Shown piece by piece: positions 30,601 through 36,197 of a stretch of 64,000 nucleotides of DNA (its first letter is position 1; every line of letters begins with the position of its first letter). A program made the position numbers and the translations under genes. Under the pieces are notes generated by a model that made no database searches, was not told where the DNA came from, and worked only from the letters and a program-made list of their open reading frames with translations. This stretch comes from Unio delphinus (lineage: Eukaryota; Mollusca; Bivalvia; Unionida; Unionidae), in assembly GCA_029339505.1 (NCBI GenBank), contig JAQISU010000094.1:8352001-8416000 (forward strand). The letters are read 5' to 3'.

Positions 30601-33600
30601 CTTGGTAGCCTCAATAAGATGGGAACAGACTGACCAAATTCAAGGCCAATTTAATTAAGTACATGTACATGAAGCATGTAAATGACAAATCTCCAACCAT
30701 GTGATAATGCCGACGTTGAATATCGTAACGTTTTTCATATCAGGATGTGATTAATGCAATATTTTAATTTGGATTTTACTACACAAAGGTAACCAAAATG
30801 TAATTTGTCAATATCAAATGTATTTCACACTGATTCTGTCTTCATGTACTCAAAATTTCCATAGTTTTCTCACAGTGTAAATGCTATTCACTGACAACGG
30901 GTCACCCTTTGCTGACGAATTTTAACTTTTATCTTTTTTCACACACACCCACCACCCAAACACTTATCTCGACATCTGCCTATGTCGACAATATTTCCTT
31001 GGGCCTGAGAATGTCGACATAAACAGGTAGGACTGTATTATCCTAGTGTCAGGCTTGTGAAATTTCAGTCAGCGCATGTGATGATTTCTTTTTTAAGTCA
31101 CCAGCCCTGGACCTGTGTCTAAACAATGTCTTCTTTGAGCACTGTTGATAAAATGCATAAAATGCAGCACTTTCATTTTCAAGTTCTTAAATTATTATTA
31201 CAAAGCCCCTTGCTGAGGCTCCATCTGAATGTCCCTCCACCCTTACAAGATGATCTGTTTTACTGTACTGAAGCTATAAACTTGAACTGAGATAATTAGA
31301 TTGTATTTTAATCCATTTAATTCCAAGTGTTGTTAGCCATTGGCTCTACAGATATATGGAGTGATTGTTTTCTGTAATTAGGAAACGTCCACATAGCTTT
31401 GATTTCAAGTAATTATGAAAGAAATTAATGGTTTTAATGATTGACAAAGAAAGACTAATGTCTCCGACTTCATTTCATTTTTCAACATTGACGGCGATTT
31501 TTTTTTCAGCATTCAGGAAATTAAACAACCAAGTGCTGGTTAAAGTCACGACCTCGAAAAAATATTTTTATGAAACCAAATCATAAATATGGCTTAATTT
31601 CAAGAGAAAACTTCAACAAATGATTACCATGTTTCCCTGCTGAGGGCATGTAGTTTTCCCTTTATTTTTATTTATAGCTTTCCTCAACTGCAATGCCTTT
31701 AGATATAGATCCTGCAAGAAAATTACAACCGTATATAATTATCTATATTCAGTACAAAAATATATATATTCAACAGTATTTAATCTATATTCAACATTAT
31801 TATATAATTTTCTATATTCAATAGAATATACTTATCTATATTCAACATTATTATATAATTATCTATATTCAACATTAATATATAAATTATCTATATTCAA
31901 CATTACTATATAAATTATCTATATTCAACAGTATATAATTACATGTATCTATATTCAACATTAATACATAAATATCTTGATTTAACATTATTATATAAAT
32001 TATCTAATTCAACATTATTATATAATTATCTATATTCAACATTATTATATAAATTATCTAAATTCAACAGAATATACGTAACTATATTCAACAGTATATA
32101 ATTATCTATATTCATCAGTAAAAAAAATAATGATTTAACATTATTATATATATTATCTAATTCAACATTATTATATAATTATCTATATTCAACATTATTA
32201 TATAAATTATCTAAATTCAACAGAATATACGTAACTATATTCAACAGTATATAATTATCTATATTCATCAGTAAAAAAAATATATTCAACATCTATATTC
32301 AACATTATTATATAATGTTCTATATTCAATAGAATATACTTATCTATATTCAACATTATTATATAATTATCAATATTCAATTTTATTATATAAATTATCT
32401 ATATTCAACATTATTATATAACAGTATATAATTACATGTATCTATATTCAACATTATTATATAATTATCTATATTTAACATTATCTAAATTCAACATTAT
32501 TATATAGTTATCTATATTCAACATTAGTATATAATCTCTTTGGAACTATGATATTCACATAAATTCTCATAAATTACTCTTTAAATGTGTCATTAAATTT
32601 TTATTATTAATAATGCATGACACAGTTAATAGTTGTTGATGTTGCTGTACATATTATATATGTATGTATGTACTTTTGTGTTTAAATTTTTTTTTTATAA
32701 AACTTTATAAAACTTTATTTTTTTTAATTTAAAGGTATGGACTTCGTAGTCTGAAATAAAGAATTCTTATCTTCTCTTATCTTTTTATAATTGTCTATAT
32801 TCAACATTGTTATATAATTACTTATATTCAACATTGTTATATAATTACCTTTATTCAACATTATTTTATAATTATCTATAATAAACTTAATAAAGGATAG
32901 TTATAAAACTATGTCCATTCAACATTATTGTATCTACATTCAAAACAAATTGAGTGAAAAAGAAAGCTGATAAAGAAAGCTAGCTTGTTATTCTTGGTAA
33001 CTAACAGAAATATGCAAATTGAATTCAAACAGCAAAACACTGAATTCATCAAGATAAAAAATGTAATTAATGTATGTATTATGAATGAGAACCAACATCA
33101 CCTCTTGCTTGATACTGCGCATGGTACATGGTAATGATAATGTCATATACATGAAATTACTTTTAATTTACATTGTTGCCAAATATTCATCAAATATAAC
33201 ATTCTTTCTCTCTTACTTCAGCTTTTAGGTATTCTGCAAGCTGATAATGAGCATTCCCACAGAAGACCATGGTCTGATACTTTTGTGTTAATGTAAGAAC
33301 TTCCGTCTCACTACTGCTGTTGTCACACAATGTCAGTGCTATACAGGTCTGAAACAATAACATCATCTTGATTAAACAAGTACAATACAAAATGTTGATA
33401 AACTAAAGATTTTAAAACTGTATTTCATGGGTAATGTTATGAAGCAAATTTAACAATATGAAGAAAAAAAATCACATACTGTGACAAGTGTAAAAGTTTA
33501 TTTGCCATTGAAAGTCAGTTTTAAATCGAATTATTTAAATAGTCGGAGACTGCATAAAATGGAACGAAACAAAGAATTTCTAATTGCTTTAGTAATTTAA

Positions 33601-34088
33601 CGTATTTGATTTTAACCCAGAACTTAACTTTGCAATGAATTTAAAATCTCTTTAGTTGTAAATGTATCACATGCTTGTTTCTGGACAGTATTTGTGAGTA
33701 TCTGGGCAGTATTTGGGCTGTATTTGGGTATATTTGGGCAGTATTTGGGAACACTAACCTCTTATGCTGAGCGACAAGCTATGTATACGAATAAAAGAGC
33801 ATGCAGTCTGAACTGTAAGAGCCAGAATCCATTACAACTTTGGTGCATATATGAGATTAAGAGGTGTAATATTTATAAGATAAATAAATACAAGTATAAA
33901 CAAAGCTTGTTTAGAACATAAATCGGCCTACTGAAAAACCTCGAAATTATATAGCACTACATAAGGAATCGAAAATAGACCAGGACACAATTTATATTGT
34001 TAGGTGATTTCATACTTACCAGCTGCTTGAGATCTTGATACAGCTCGCATTCGTGAAGCTGGTTGATATGGTCAAATAAATTAAGCAT
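578..34088 (-). CDS. ANAPC7: Anaphase-promoting complex subunit 7 (APC7), exons 1-12, 3' end outside window
   Basis: APC7 is a TPR scaffold subunit of the APC/C, the nuclear and cytosolic E3 ubiquitin ligase that triggers anaphase and mitotic exit. Twelve minus-strand exons align in order with animal APC7, and every intron is GT..AG. The coding lengths are 69, 132, 84, 84, 116, 114, 184, 89, 115, 142, 101 and 45 nt. Phases close at each junction, giving 425 uninterrupted codons. Recognisable family segments include KYQTMVFCGNAHYQLAEYL, LSNWIRGYAFLASHEYN, SEHAAEPWIAMGYLSL and LIECYLMSHRNRDAL. The ATG at 34086-34088 is chosen because it matches the start of the vertebrate protein. The rest of the C-terminal TPR region and the acidic tail must lie left of base 1. 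Introns run from 320 bp to 10.6 kb and are loaded with repeats. The identification rests on recalled family similarity, not on a search. Confidence 0.93.
939..2070. mobile_element. TIR element, ~1.1 kb, TA target
   Basis: The ends form a perfect inverted repeat: ATACATAGCTGCCAAC at 936-951 and its complement at 2058-2073. Taking TA as the target duplication (937-938 and 2071-2072), the element runs from CATAGCTGCCAAC to GTTGGCAGCTATG. No transposase reading frame is visible, so it is a non-autonomous copy in intron 11. The superfamily is unknown; a TA target fits Tc1/mariner-like transposition. Confidence 0.6.
2464..2564 (-). CDS. ANAPC7: ANAPC7 exon 11
   Basis: The acceptor TTTGTTGCAG|GTT completes a Gly codon. 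The donor CTCACT|GTAGGT leaves phase 0. It encodes LIECYLMSHRNRDALSWSWK then AIKTLGSSARTLT, the TPR corresponding to APC7 'GLIECYLAS....A......KTLGANAQTLTL'. Confidence 0.94.
3193..3743. repeat. 28-bp AT-rich minisatellite with higher-order structure
   Basis: About 20 copies of a 28-bp unit containing TTTGATATACCTATACTATC, in intron 10. A longer block, a TATGTCTATAGTATCTATAT variant followed by a shortened TTTGATATATATACTATC monomer, recurs at about 3230, 3450, 3562 and 3660. That recurrence indicates a higher-order repeat. Confidence 0.93.
3744..4545. other. Intron 10 sequence, nothing recognised
   Basis: AT-rich unique-looking sequence with short open frames only (up to 64 codons). I see no splice-bounded exon of APC7 or another gene. 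Confidence 0.5.
4559..4871 (-). mobile_element. tRNA-derived SINE with 13-bp target duplication
   Basis: Read on the minus strand, the head has RNA polymerase III boxes: TAGTGGTTAGAGCGTC (A box) and GGTTCGATCCC (B box). The body follows, ending in a CAAA-rich tail. A perfect 13-bp duplication, TATGGTTAATGTA, flanks it at 4546-4558 and 4872-4884. The body, with ...ATGCTGAGCGTCAAG... on the plus strand, resembles SINEs I know from bivalves. It lies in ANAPC7 intron 10, in the same orientation as the gene. Confidence 0.88.
5242..5383 (-). CDS. ANAPC7: ANAPC7 exon 10
   Basis: Acceptor TTTCTTCCAG|GCA and donor GCAG|GTGAAT, ending in phase 1. Codons read NVEAFLLKGTALLEIKKTQE then AILHYQEALRVAPHRYEAYA. 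This is a full TPR, equivalent to 'ALLLKGAALRNMGRVQEAIIHFREAIRLAP' in vertebrates. Confidence 0.94.
5704..5818 (-). CDS. ANAPC7: ANAPC7 exon 9
   Basis: The acceptor CACTCTAG|GTTA completes an Arg codon. The donor AAG|GTAAAA leaves phase 0. It encodes LAQQLMSVSEHAAEPWIAMG and YLSLVTKKAVRAVYFAQK, aligning with APC7 'F..SDQHAEPWV..G..S...KRYSRALYL'. Confidence 0.94.
5819..7276. other. Intron 8 sequence, nothing recognised
   Basis: AT-rich, with an oligo-T/AT stretch at 5970-6030. No coding signal or clear repeat family seen. Confidence 0.5.
7277..8768. mobile_element. Diverged TIR element, TA target, no transposase
   Basis: The left end TAGTAGTCCCCCTCTTATAC at 7277 and the complement of the right end (CAGTAGTCCCCTTCTTGAAC, ending at 8768) are imperfect inverted repeats next to TA dinucleotides. 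Sub-terminal GGTGGCC-type motifs also recur in inverted orientation. CAGT... ends with TA targets are typical of pogo/Tigger elements. No open transposase is seen, and a SINE sits inside. Confidence 0.65.
7999..8245 (+). mobile_element. Second tRNA-derived SINE family, nested in a TIR element
   Basis: It starts GGAGCCCCAAGTGGTCTAAA (A-box region) and has GGGTTCGAGTC (B box). It continues through a conserved-looking body, ...TTCCTGGGTTCTTCCTCCAC..., and ends in AACAACAACAAAA. A 9-bp duplication, TTCAAGGTT, flanks it at 7990-7998 and 8246-8254. The body is unlike the SINE at 4559-4871. Confidence 0.83.
8891..8979 (-). CDS. ANAPC7: ANAPC7 exon 8 (parent of a tandem partial-exon array)
   Basis: Acceptor TTTTTGTTTCAG|GCC and donor CAGAG|GTCAGT. 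It is 89 nt, starting in phase 0 and ending in phase 2. It encodes AHARDPLHLSTMDMYSFLLY then KDKKVQELQ, the APC7 'LDP..IKGMDVYGYLL' segment. Only this leftmost copy keeps the 3' part of the exon and the donor. Five further copies of the acceptor plus the first ~70 nt follow to the right, within intron 7. Confidence 0.9.
8893..9445 (-). repeat. Six tandem 86/87-bp copies of the exon 8 5' part with its splice acceptor
   Basis: The exon 8 segment GTGGATCCCTGGC (plus strand) recurs at 8961, 9048, 9135, 9221, 9308 and, as GTAGATCC, at 9394. Spacings are 87, 87, 86, 87 and 86. On the coding strand each unit has a pyrimidine-rich acceptor (TTTTTGTTTCAG), the first ~70 nt of exon 8 to the KDK codons, then the next unit's acceptor. 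Copies with GAGAAAAGG instead of GAGAAAGG carry one extra base and are out of frame. Only the leftmost copy has a donor. Confidence 0.93.
9446..11057. other. Intron 7 remainder
   Basis: AT-rich. A poly-G tract lies at 9794-9804. Three copies of a 30-bp unit (TTTTACCACAATCTTAACAA...) lie at about 10847-10937. Otherwise I recognise nothing. Confidence 0.55.
11058..11241 (-). CDS. ANAPC7: ANAPC7 exon 7
   Basis: The acceptor AAAAG|GTTG completes the split Trp codon. The donor AGG|GTAGGT leaves phase 0. The 184 nt encode LSNWIRGYAFLASHEYNHTI and continue through LLAGLAQTHFLEGQYSQALI. This spans about two TPR repeats of the central superhelix. Confidence 0.93.
11735..12800. repeat. 32-bp minisatellite, ~33 copies
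   Basis: The unit contains ATGAAAACTAGGATGATAAA and varies between TGATACCTATCA, CAATAACTATCA and TGATACTATCA endings. The order of variants across about 11900-12240 is repeated across about 12390-12740, showing a block duplication of roughly 490 bp. It lies in intron 6. Confidence 0.95.
12801..13736. other. Intron 6 right part, nothing recognised
   Basis: Unique-looking AT-rich sequence with a 10-bp G tract at about 13634. No exon or transposon ends seen. Confidence 0.5.
13737..13850 (-). CDS. ANAPC7: ANAPC7 exon 6
   Basis: Acceptor TTCTTATAG|GGAG; its first base completes an Arg codon. Donor GATTG|GTAAGT, leaving a split Trp codon. It encodes ECPLALEAVHGLLSLGQKG and the VVALVMSG.. helix. 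Both correspond to the APC7 'CPLALDAILGLLSL' segment. The intron upstream of it, 10.6 kb, is the largest in the window. Confidence 0.92.
14040..15003. repeat. 55/59-bp tandem repeat, ~17 copies
   Basis: Each unit contains TTAACACAAATTAGTATTAC. Two length classes alternate: a 55-bp form with CTAAAGTACACTAAATTAAA, and a 59-bp form with an ATAA insertion and CACTCAATAAAAAC. It lies in ANAPC7 intron 5. Confidence 0.94.
15004..15900. other. Intron 5 sequence, nothing recognised
   Basis: Mixed-composition sequence with a short internal echo (GCATTCAATGGCC at 15636 and again near 15681). No coding frame above background. Confidence 0.45.
15903..16227 (+). pseudogene. Decayed acidic-N-terminus coding fragment, possibly transposase
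   Basis: A reading frame beginning ATGGCGAAC (15903) carries an in-frame TAG at about 15942. It reopens as an acidic Ser/Glu/Asp-rich run, SETESSSSEDADSNDDRVLA, ending at 16225-16227. Such N-termini are seen in piggyBac-type transposases, but no catalytic segment is found, so the family is a guess. The following 700 bp looks degenerate. Confidence 0.3.
16228..18060. other. Intron 5 sequence with unassigned open frames
   Basis: No recognised gene. A minus-strand frame of 117 codons (17041-17394) starts with a signal-peptide-like hydrophobic run, LLLILLLVFAQCSIGC, but has no known homology and no splice context. A GTTGTTGTTATAG-type tail at about 17590-17610 may be a SINE 3' fragment on the minus strand. 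Confidence 0.4.
18095..18360. repeat. Diverged ~140-bp direct duplication
   Basis: The segments at about 18100-18215 and 18243-18355 share the order AAGTAC.TGAAATAGTG / ATTATTATC / GCATGAATTTGAATAAAAT / GATCATGGC..GGTTCTTGAAAT with many substitutions. This is an old tandem duplication. Confidence 0.7.
19060..19330. repeat. Diverged ~100-bp direct duplication
   Basis: GAATGCAGACACAATG..GCAATTTTTGCAATGGAATTACAGG.ATTATGGAT.AACTGCATG at about 19055-19153 recurs at about 19223-19303. The first copy carries a ~20-bp insertion. Function unknown. Confidence 0.7.
19570..19656. mobile_element. 87-bp fold-back MITE
   Basis: The left arm TAAAACCCCACATTAACACG pairs with the right arm (complement: TACTGTGGAACCCCGCTATA then ACAC). 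TA borders lie at both ends, with a short loop between. Size and ends fit a miniature Tc1/mariner-type element. Confidence 0.6.
20108..20678 (-). pseudogene. pogo/Tigger transposase remnant lacking the DDE domain
   Basis: The start ATG (20676-20678) opens a frame with the Brinker/CENP-B-type helix-turn-helix: KRKRSAYDAFKLKVIEYAEA, then REFDVNEKQVREWRK. After a frame disruption near 20400 the CENP-B-like second DNA-binding part is visible (SAGWCSRFMNRNGFCLRQ). The frame then jumps, near 20215-20225, to an acidic C-terminus (AEFRKLFGESDTESDFDHF) and a TGA at 20108-20110. The catalytic DDE core is absent, so the copy cannot have moved itself. Confidence 0.85.
21345..21778. repeat. ~213-bp tandem duplication inside the pogo element
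   Basis: The block from ATCTTCAGTATCGCAATTCT through ATTAATATGGCGGTTCTTTT to ACACGTATGGCTGTAT occurs twice, at about 21355-21565 and 21566-21775, with a few percent differences. It lies 5' of the transposase start, where a promoter would be expected. Confidence 0.88.
22150..23290. repeat. ~80-bp tandem repeat interrupted by a solo LTR
   Basis: TACTTATGAAGTAGATGCTA begins three units at about 22170, 22248 and 22322, each running to GCCCAAAGATGTTCTATA. A fourth unit resumes after the solo LTR, at about 23195-23260 (ACCATGAAGTAGATGCTAAG). Confidence 0.8.
22392..23191 (+). mobile_element. Solo LTR, 800 bp
   Basis: It begins TGTTACGTATATTTG and ends CCTAAGCAACGTAACA (TG...CA with a short inverted repeat TGTTACG/CGTAACA). 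It is flanked by ACAG at 22388-22391 and 23192-23195. Inside are a TATAAATAT box (22611) and, 0.5 kb on, AATAAA (23108-23113), as expected for U3-R-U5. No internal region is present. It sits in a tandem array in ANAPC7 intron 5. Confidence 0.83.
23292..24426. other. Intron 5 sequence next to exon 5, nothing recognised
   Basis: AT-rich. The longest open frame is 114 codons on the minus strand (23873-24217) with no similarity I recognise and no splice context. Confidence 0.5.
24427..24542 (-). CDS. ANAPC7: ANAPC7 exon 5
   Basis: The acceptor used is AAAATATAG|TTA, because it keeps frame and restores the conserved ILEGIS..QRT motif. A second AG lies 4 nt downstream but would break the frame. 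Donor CTTAG|GTCAGT, ending in phase 2. It encodes a TPR with KINLALARLYLRAGMDRSA followed by the SFKEVL helix. Confidence 0.91.
24543..28122. other. Intron 4, no gene recognised
   Basis: 3.6 kb of AT-rich sequence. A plus-strand frame of 134 codons (25608-26012) is the longest. It shows no motif and opposes the host gene. Small local duplications occur at 24778-24812 (GTAAATATAAAAGTTT twice) and 25243-25283 (GATCACCTGAAA twice). Confidence 0.55.
28123..28206 (-). CDS. ANAPC7: ANAPC7 exon 4
   Basis: Acceptor TGAATTTACAG|GAG and donor ATA|GTAAGT. It is 84 nt, phase 0. EVEVKYKVYQCLMRMKQHKE aligns with the EIEVKYKMAECYTMLKQDK segment of vertebrate APC7, a TPR helix pair. Confidence 0.92.
28330..29260 (-). 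pseudogene. Possible decayed coding segment in intron 3
   Basis: The minus strand has a 75-codon open frame (28778-29005) with coding-like composition (GKARVLHRYDRVKSSRPPTL, HTDPYHAVVRWLYEP). Higher-than-local GC and further short open pieces lie on both sides. I do not recognise a family. It may be an old retro-copy or transposon ORF. Confidence 0.25.
29449..31035 (+). mobile_element. Second pogo/Tigger-type element, deleted
   Basis: The right end, read inward, is CAGTCCTACCTGTTTATGTC. The left end, ATTACCCGTTTATATCGACA, is its diverged partner. TA lies outside each (29447-29448 and 31036-31037). GTCGACA motifs are spread through both sub-terminal regions. Between them are a ~90-bp diverged direct duplication (29647-29711 and 29737-29804) and a plus-strand transposase fragment. 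Confidence 0.72.
30215..30590 (+). pseudogene. Jerky/Tigger-like transposase DNA-binding fragment
   Basis: Shifting between frames, the segment shows an N-terminal helix-turn-helix-like stretch, a basic linker, then the CENP-B-type second domain: FEDMEEA..KWFNLV and, in another frame, NFDATSGWFSRFNVRHNIGY followed by GEY. At least two frameshifts and several stops are present, and no DDE catalytic domain follows. It belongs to the element at 29449-31035. Confidence 0.7.
31628..31711 (-). CDS. ANAPC7: ANAPC7 exon 3
   Basis: Acceptor TTTTCTTGCAG|GAT and donor ATG|GTAATC. It is 84 nt, phase 0 at both ends. It encodes DLYLKALQLRKAINKNKGKT and eight more residues, matching the 'Y..AL..KKA..K' stretch and the less conserved linker of APC7. 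Confidence 0.88.
31730..32535. repeat. AT-rich degenerate repeat (TATATTCAACATTATTATA)
   Basis: About 25-30 imperfect copies of a ~27-bp unit, TATATTCAACATTATTATAT plus AATTATC, in intron 2 next to exon 3. A block containing GAATATACGTAACTATATTC and the CATCAGTAAAAAAAAT variant is present twice (about 32070-32130 and 32220-32280). Confidence 0.9.
32780..32935. repeat. Outlying copies of the TATTCAACATT repeat
   Basis: Five or so further copies of the same ~27-bp unit, separated from the main array by about 240 bp of unrelated sequence that includes poly-T/AT stretches. Confidence 0.8.
33217..33348 (-). CDS. ANAPC7: ANAPC7 exon 2
   Basis: Acceptor TTGTTTCAG|ACC and donor GAA|GTAAGA. It is 132 nt, 44 codons, phase 0 at both ends. 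It carries the first TPR-like helix pair (QKYQTMVFCGNAHYQLAEYL), which aligns with the QKYQ...YH..SLF..KEY segment of human APC7. Confidence 0.92.
33748..33785 (-). mobile_element. SINE fragment in intron 1
   Basis: GAACACTAACCTCTTATGCTGAGCG matches the body of the SINE at 4559-4871 (ACACTAACCTCTTGATGCTG). Only ~36 bp is kept. Left of it lies a short TATTTGGGCAGTATTTGGG-type repeat (33690-33750). Confidence 0.6.
34020..34088 (-). CDS. ANAPC7: ANAPC7 exon 1
   Basis: Encodes the N-terminus, MLNLFDHINQLHECELYQDL and three more residues. It ends in phase 0 at a strong donor, G|GTAAGT. The 5' UTR boundary and transcription start cannot be read from sequence. Confidence 0.88.
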
Positions 34089-34300
34089 TTTGTGGGATTT
34101 AACACGATTTGACGTTACAGAACAGTGGTTATTGGCTCGACTTTTATTTTGTAAATTGTAATACACGAAACAGTAACGGAGTGTGGCTCATGGACAACAA
34201 AATGTATGGCATGCACGGTAAAATGTATGGCATGCACGGTAAAATGTATGTTCGTGTTTTCTCGGCAAATTAAGCAAATAGTAGATAATTAGAAAGCAGA
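34089..34300 (-). promoter_or_regulatory. ANAPC7 5' flank / probable promoter
   Basis: The region upstream of the start codon has no TATA box. On the gene strand it has a CCAAT pentamer at 34131-34135 and a CRE-like TGACGTTA (plus-strand sense) at 34110-34117, both within 50 bp of the ATG. Further out, two copies of a 21-bp unit, GGCATGCACGGTAAAATGTA plus one base, lie at about 34207-34250. The transcription start is unknown, so these motifs could be in the 5' UTR. Confidence 0.35.
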
Positions 34301-34379
34301 ACATGTGATCATTTTATGCAGCGCATCTTCACACAAAATTTTTTAAAAATAAAATGAATTAATAAACAAAACCGAATGA

Positions 34380-34745
34380 TGGATTTAGATTCCAAATGAT
34401 GTGGTATTAAATGAAATGATGTAGTGTGAAATGAAATGATTTAACCCTAATTAATACCACGTCGTTTGGAATCTGAATTCATTATTTCATTTGTGCTGTT
34501 CAATCATTTCATTTCATGCTACATCGTTGCATATCACAAACCATCATTTGGAATCTGAATTCATCATTTCATTTATTGGTTTAAATCATTTGATTTTATG
34601 ATATGCTAATTCATTAAACGTCATTTGAAATCAGAAATTGTCATTCTGTTTTGTTGTTTAAATTATTTTTTTTTTAATACCAGATCATTTGGAACTGAAA
34701 TTCATGATTTTATTTGTTGAGTTAAGTCATTTTATTTAGACTAGG
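34380..34745. repeat. Degenerate ~70-bp tandem repeat, left block
   Basis: Repeated motifs TTTGGAATCTGAATTCATCA and TTTCATTTGTTGGGTTAAAT alternate about five times with heavy divergence. The same family resumes at about 35790-35935, so the two blocks look like one array split by the sequence between them. Confidence 0.8.
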
Positions 34746-35780
34746 AACCTTTTTTTCCCCTTTCTTTTCTTCTTAAAATCATTCTAATGGTTCCCGTTAA
34801 CTAGGTTGGGATTGGGTGCTCCCAGAATTATTTTAACTTATTAAAGAAGACCCACACTAGCTCGTTTTTGTTAGAAATTGAAAAAGTGATAGAGAGACGC
34901 AAAGCTCCGAGCCCACAGTCAGCGATGCCGACAGTTACATTACTAATACACAAAGGCCAAACTCAAAATAAACAACAATTTAATACCATTCAATAACAGA
35001 GTCATTTCTCAAAAGAAATTCAATATTTAAAACCCATCACTCGTCTTTGACTCGACCAAGTGACGGCCTATTTCATCATCTGACGTAGTGTGATAGATTT
35101 TAAAAATCCCGTCCTGGATTCCTTCTTATCTTTATTATGCTTTCTCGGGACTGGTACTCCAGTTCCCCTCCAGTCCATCAGCTTCTACCTCCGTTCTACT
35201 TTTCTTGTCTCCCAGAGTCTCGGGACCAGAAGTCCTACGGTATTTCCCTCTGTCTCCGACAGCTCCTCTGGTCCCTAAAAGCTGTCCGAAGCTCCTTTGT
35301 AATTCCAAGAATAAAAAAGTTTCCCACCAGTTTCTAACGACGTCGGAGTAGCTTATAACTTCGCGCAATATGGTTTACTACTAAAGATTAGTTCTCAATA
35401 TACTAGAGTTAAGCTTGCGATTCTAAGGGTGCCACGCCTTGCTCAACTCCTAGTGGATGTCGATTCACCAATTGTTTAAATAATTAGCAGCCATTGTCCC
35501 CTTCCCGGCAGTCTGTGAAGGGTGGATTTACGATACATATTTGATGTTCCTTTGAATCCAACATATGAAATCCATATCACTTACCTTTGAATCGCATGCC
35601 GCTAAATAAGGCGCCAGTAACCAAGTTCCTATGTCCATGTTACACAATTGGCTTTTACACCACATTGTTCGCAGTGCTAACATTCGTAACATTTATGACG
35701 CGGAATTATTAGTCTCAGGGCCTAGCATGCAACATATTGCAATCTGGTTATTGTCCCGTACAACGTGACAATCCTGTAAT
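34746..35780. other. Higher-GC segment interrupting the ~70-bp array
   Basis: About 1 kb whose composition and pyrimidine-rich middle (35090-35340) differ from the flanking AT repeats. Its placement inside a broken tandem array suggests an insertion, perhaps an old LTR. I could not find matching termini or a target duplication, and no coding sequence is recognised. Confidence 0.35.
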
Positions 35781-35784
35781 TTGA

Positions 35785-35940
35785 TATTAAGTCATTTCAT
35801 TGAATACCTCGTCATTTGGAATCTGAATTCTTTATTCTGTTTTGTGTGTTAAATCATTTCATGTGACACCACACTATTTGGAATTTGGATTTATCATTTC
35901 ATTTGCTGGGTTAAATAACTTAATGTCATACTACATCTGT
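35785..35940. repeat. Degenerate ~70-bp tandem repeat, right block
   Basis: About two copies with CGTCATTTGGAATCTGAATT and ATTTCATTTGCTGGGTTAAA, the same family as 34380-34745. Confidence 0.78.
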
Positions 35941-36004
35941 TTCGGGGACGTTTTTTTTTACTGATTAAATGTCCCTCTTAATTTGGTTTTTGTTATCTAG
36001 AGGC

Positions 36005-36197
36005 TGACCGCCTTCAATGTTATTGTCCTGTTCGAGTAAATATAAGTGGTGAAACATAAAACTGTCTCGAATTACAAAGAAAAGCACAAATTGATTCAAA
36101 TAAAATAGCTGATCTGTGTACTGATAGATTTAGTTCATCATAGGATCGAGTGACCGCCTTCAATGTTATTGTCCTGTTCGAGTAAAAATATAAGCGG
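36005..36197. repeat. 47-bp direct repeat at the LINE 5' junction
   Basis: TGACCGCCTTCAATGTTATT... starts at 36005 and again at 36151, and matches through TATAAG.GGT over ~47 bp. The second copy is the first sequence of the LINE. The first lies outside the target duplication. Confidence 0.88.
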
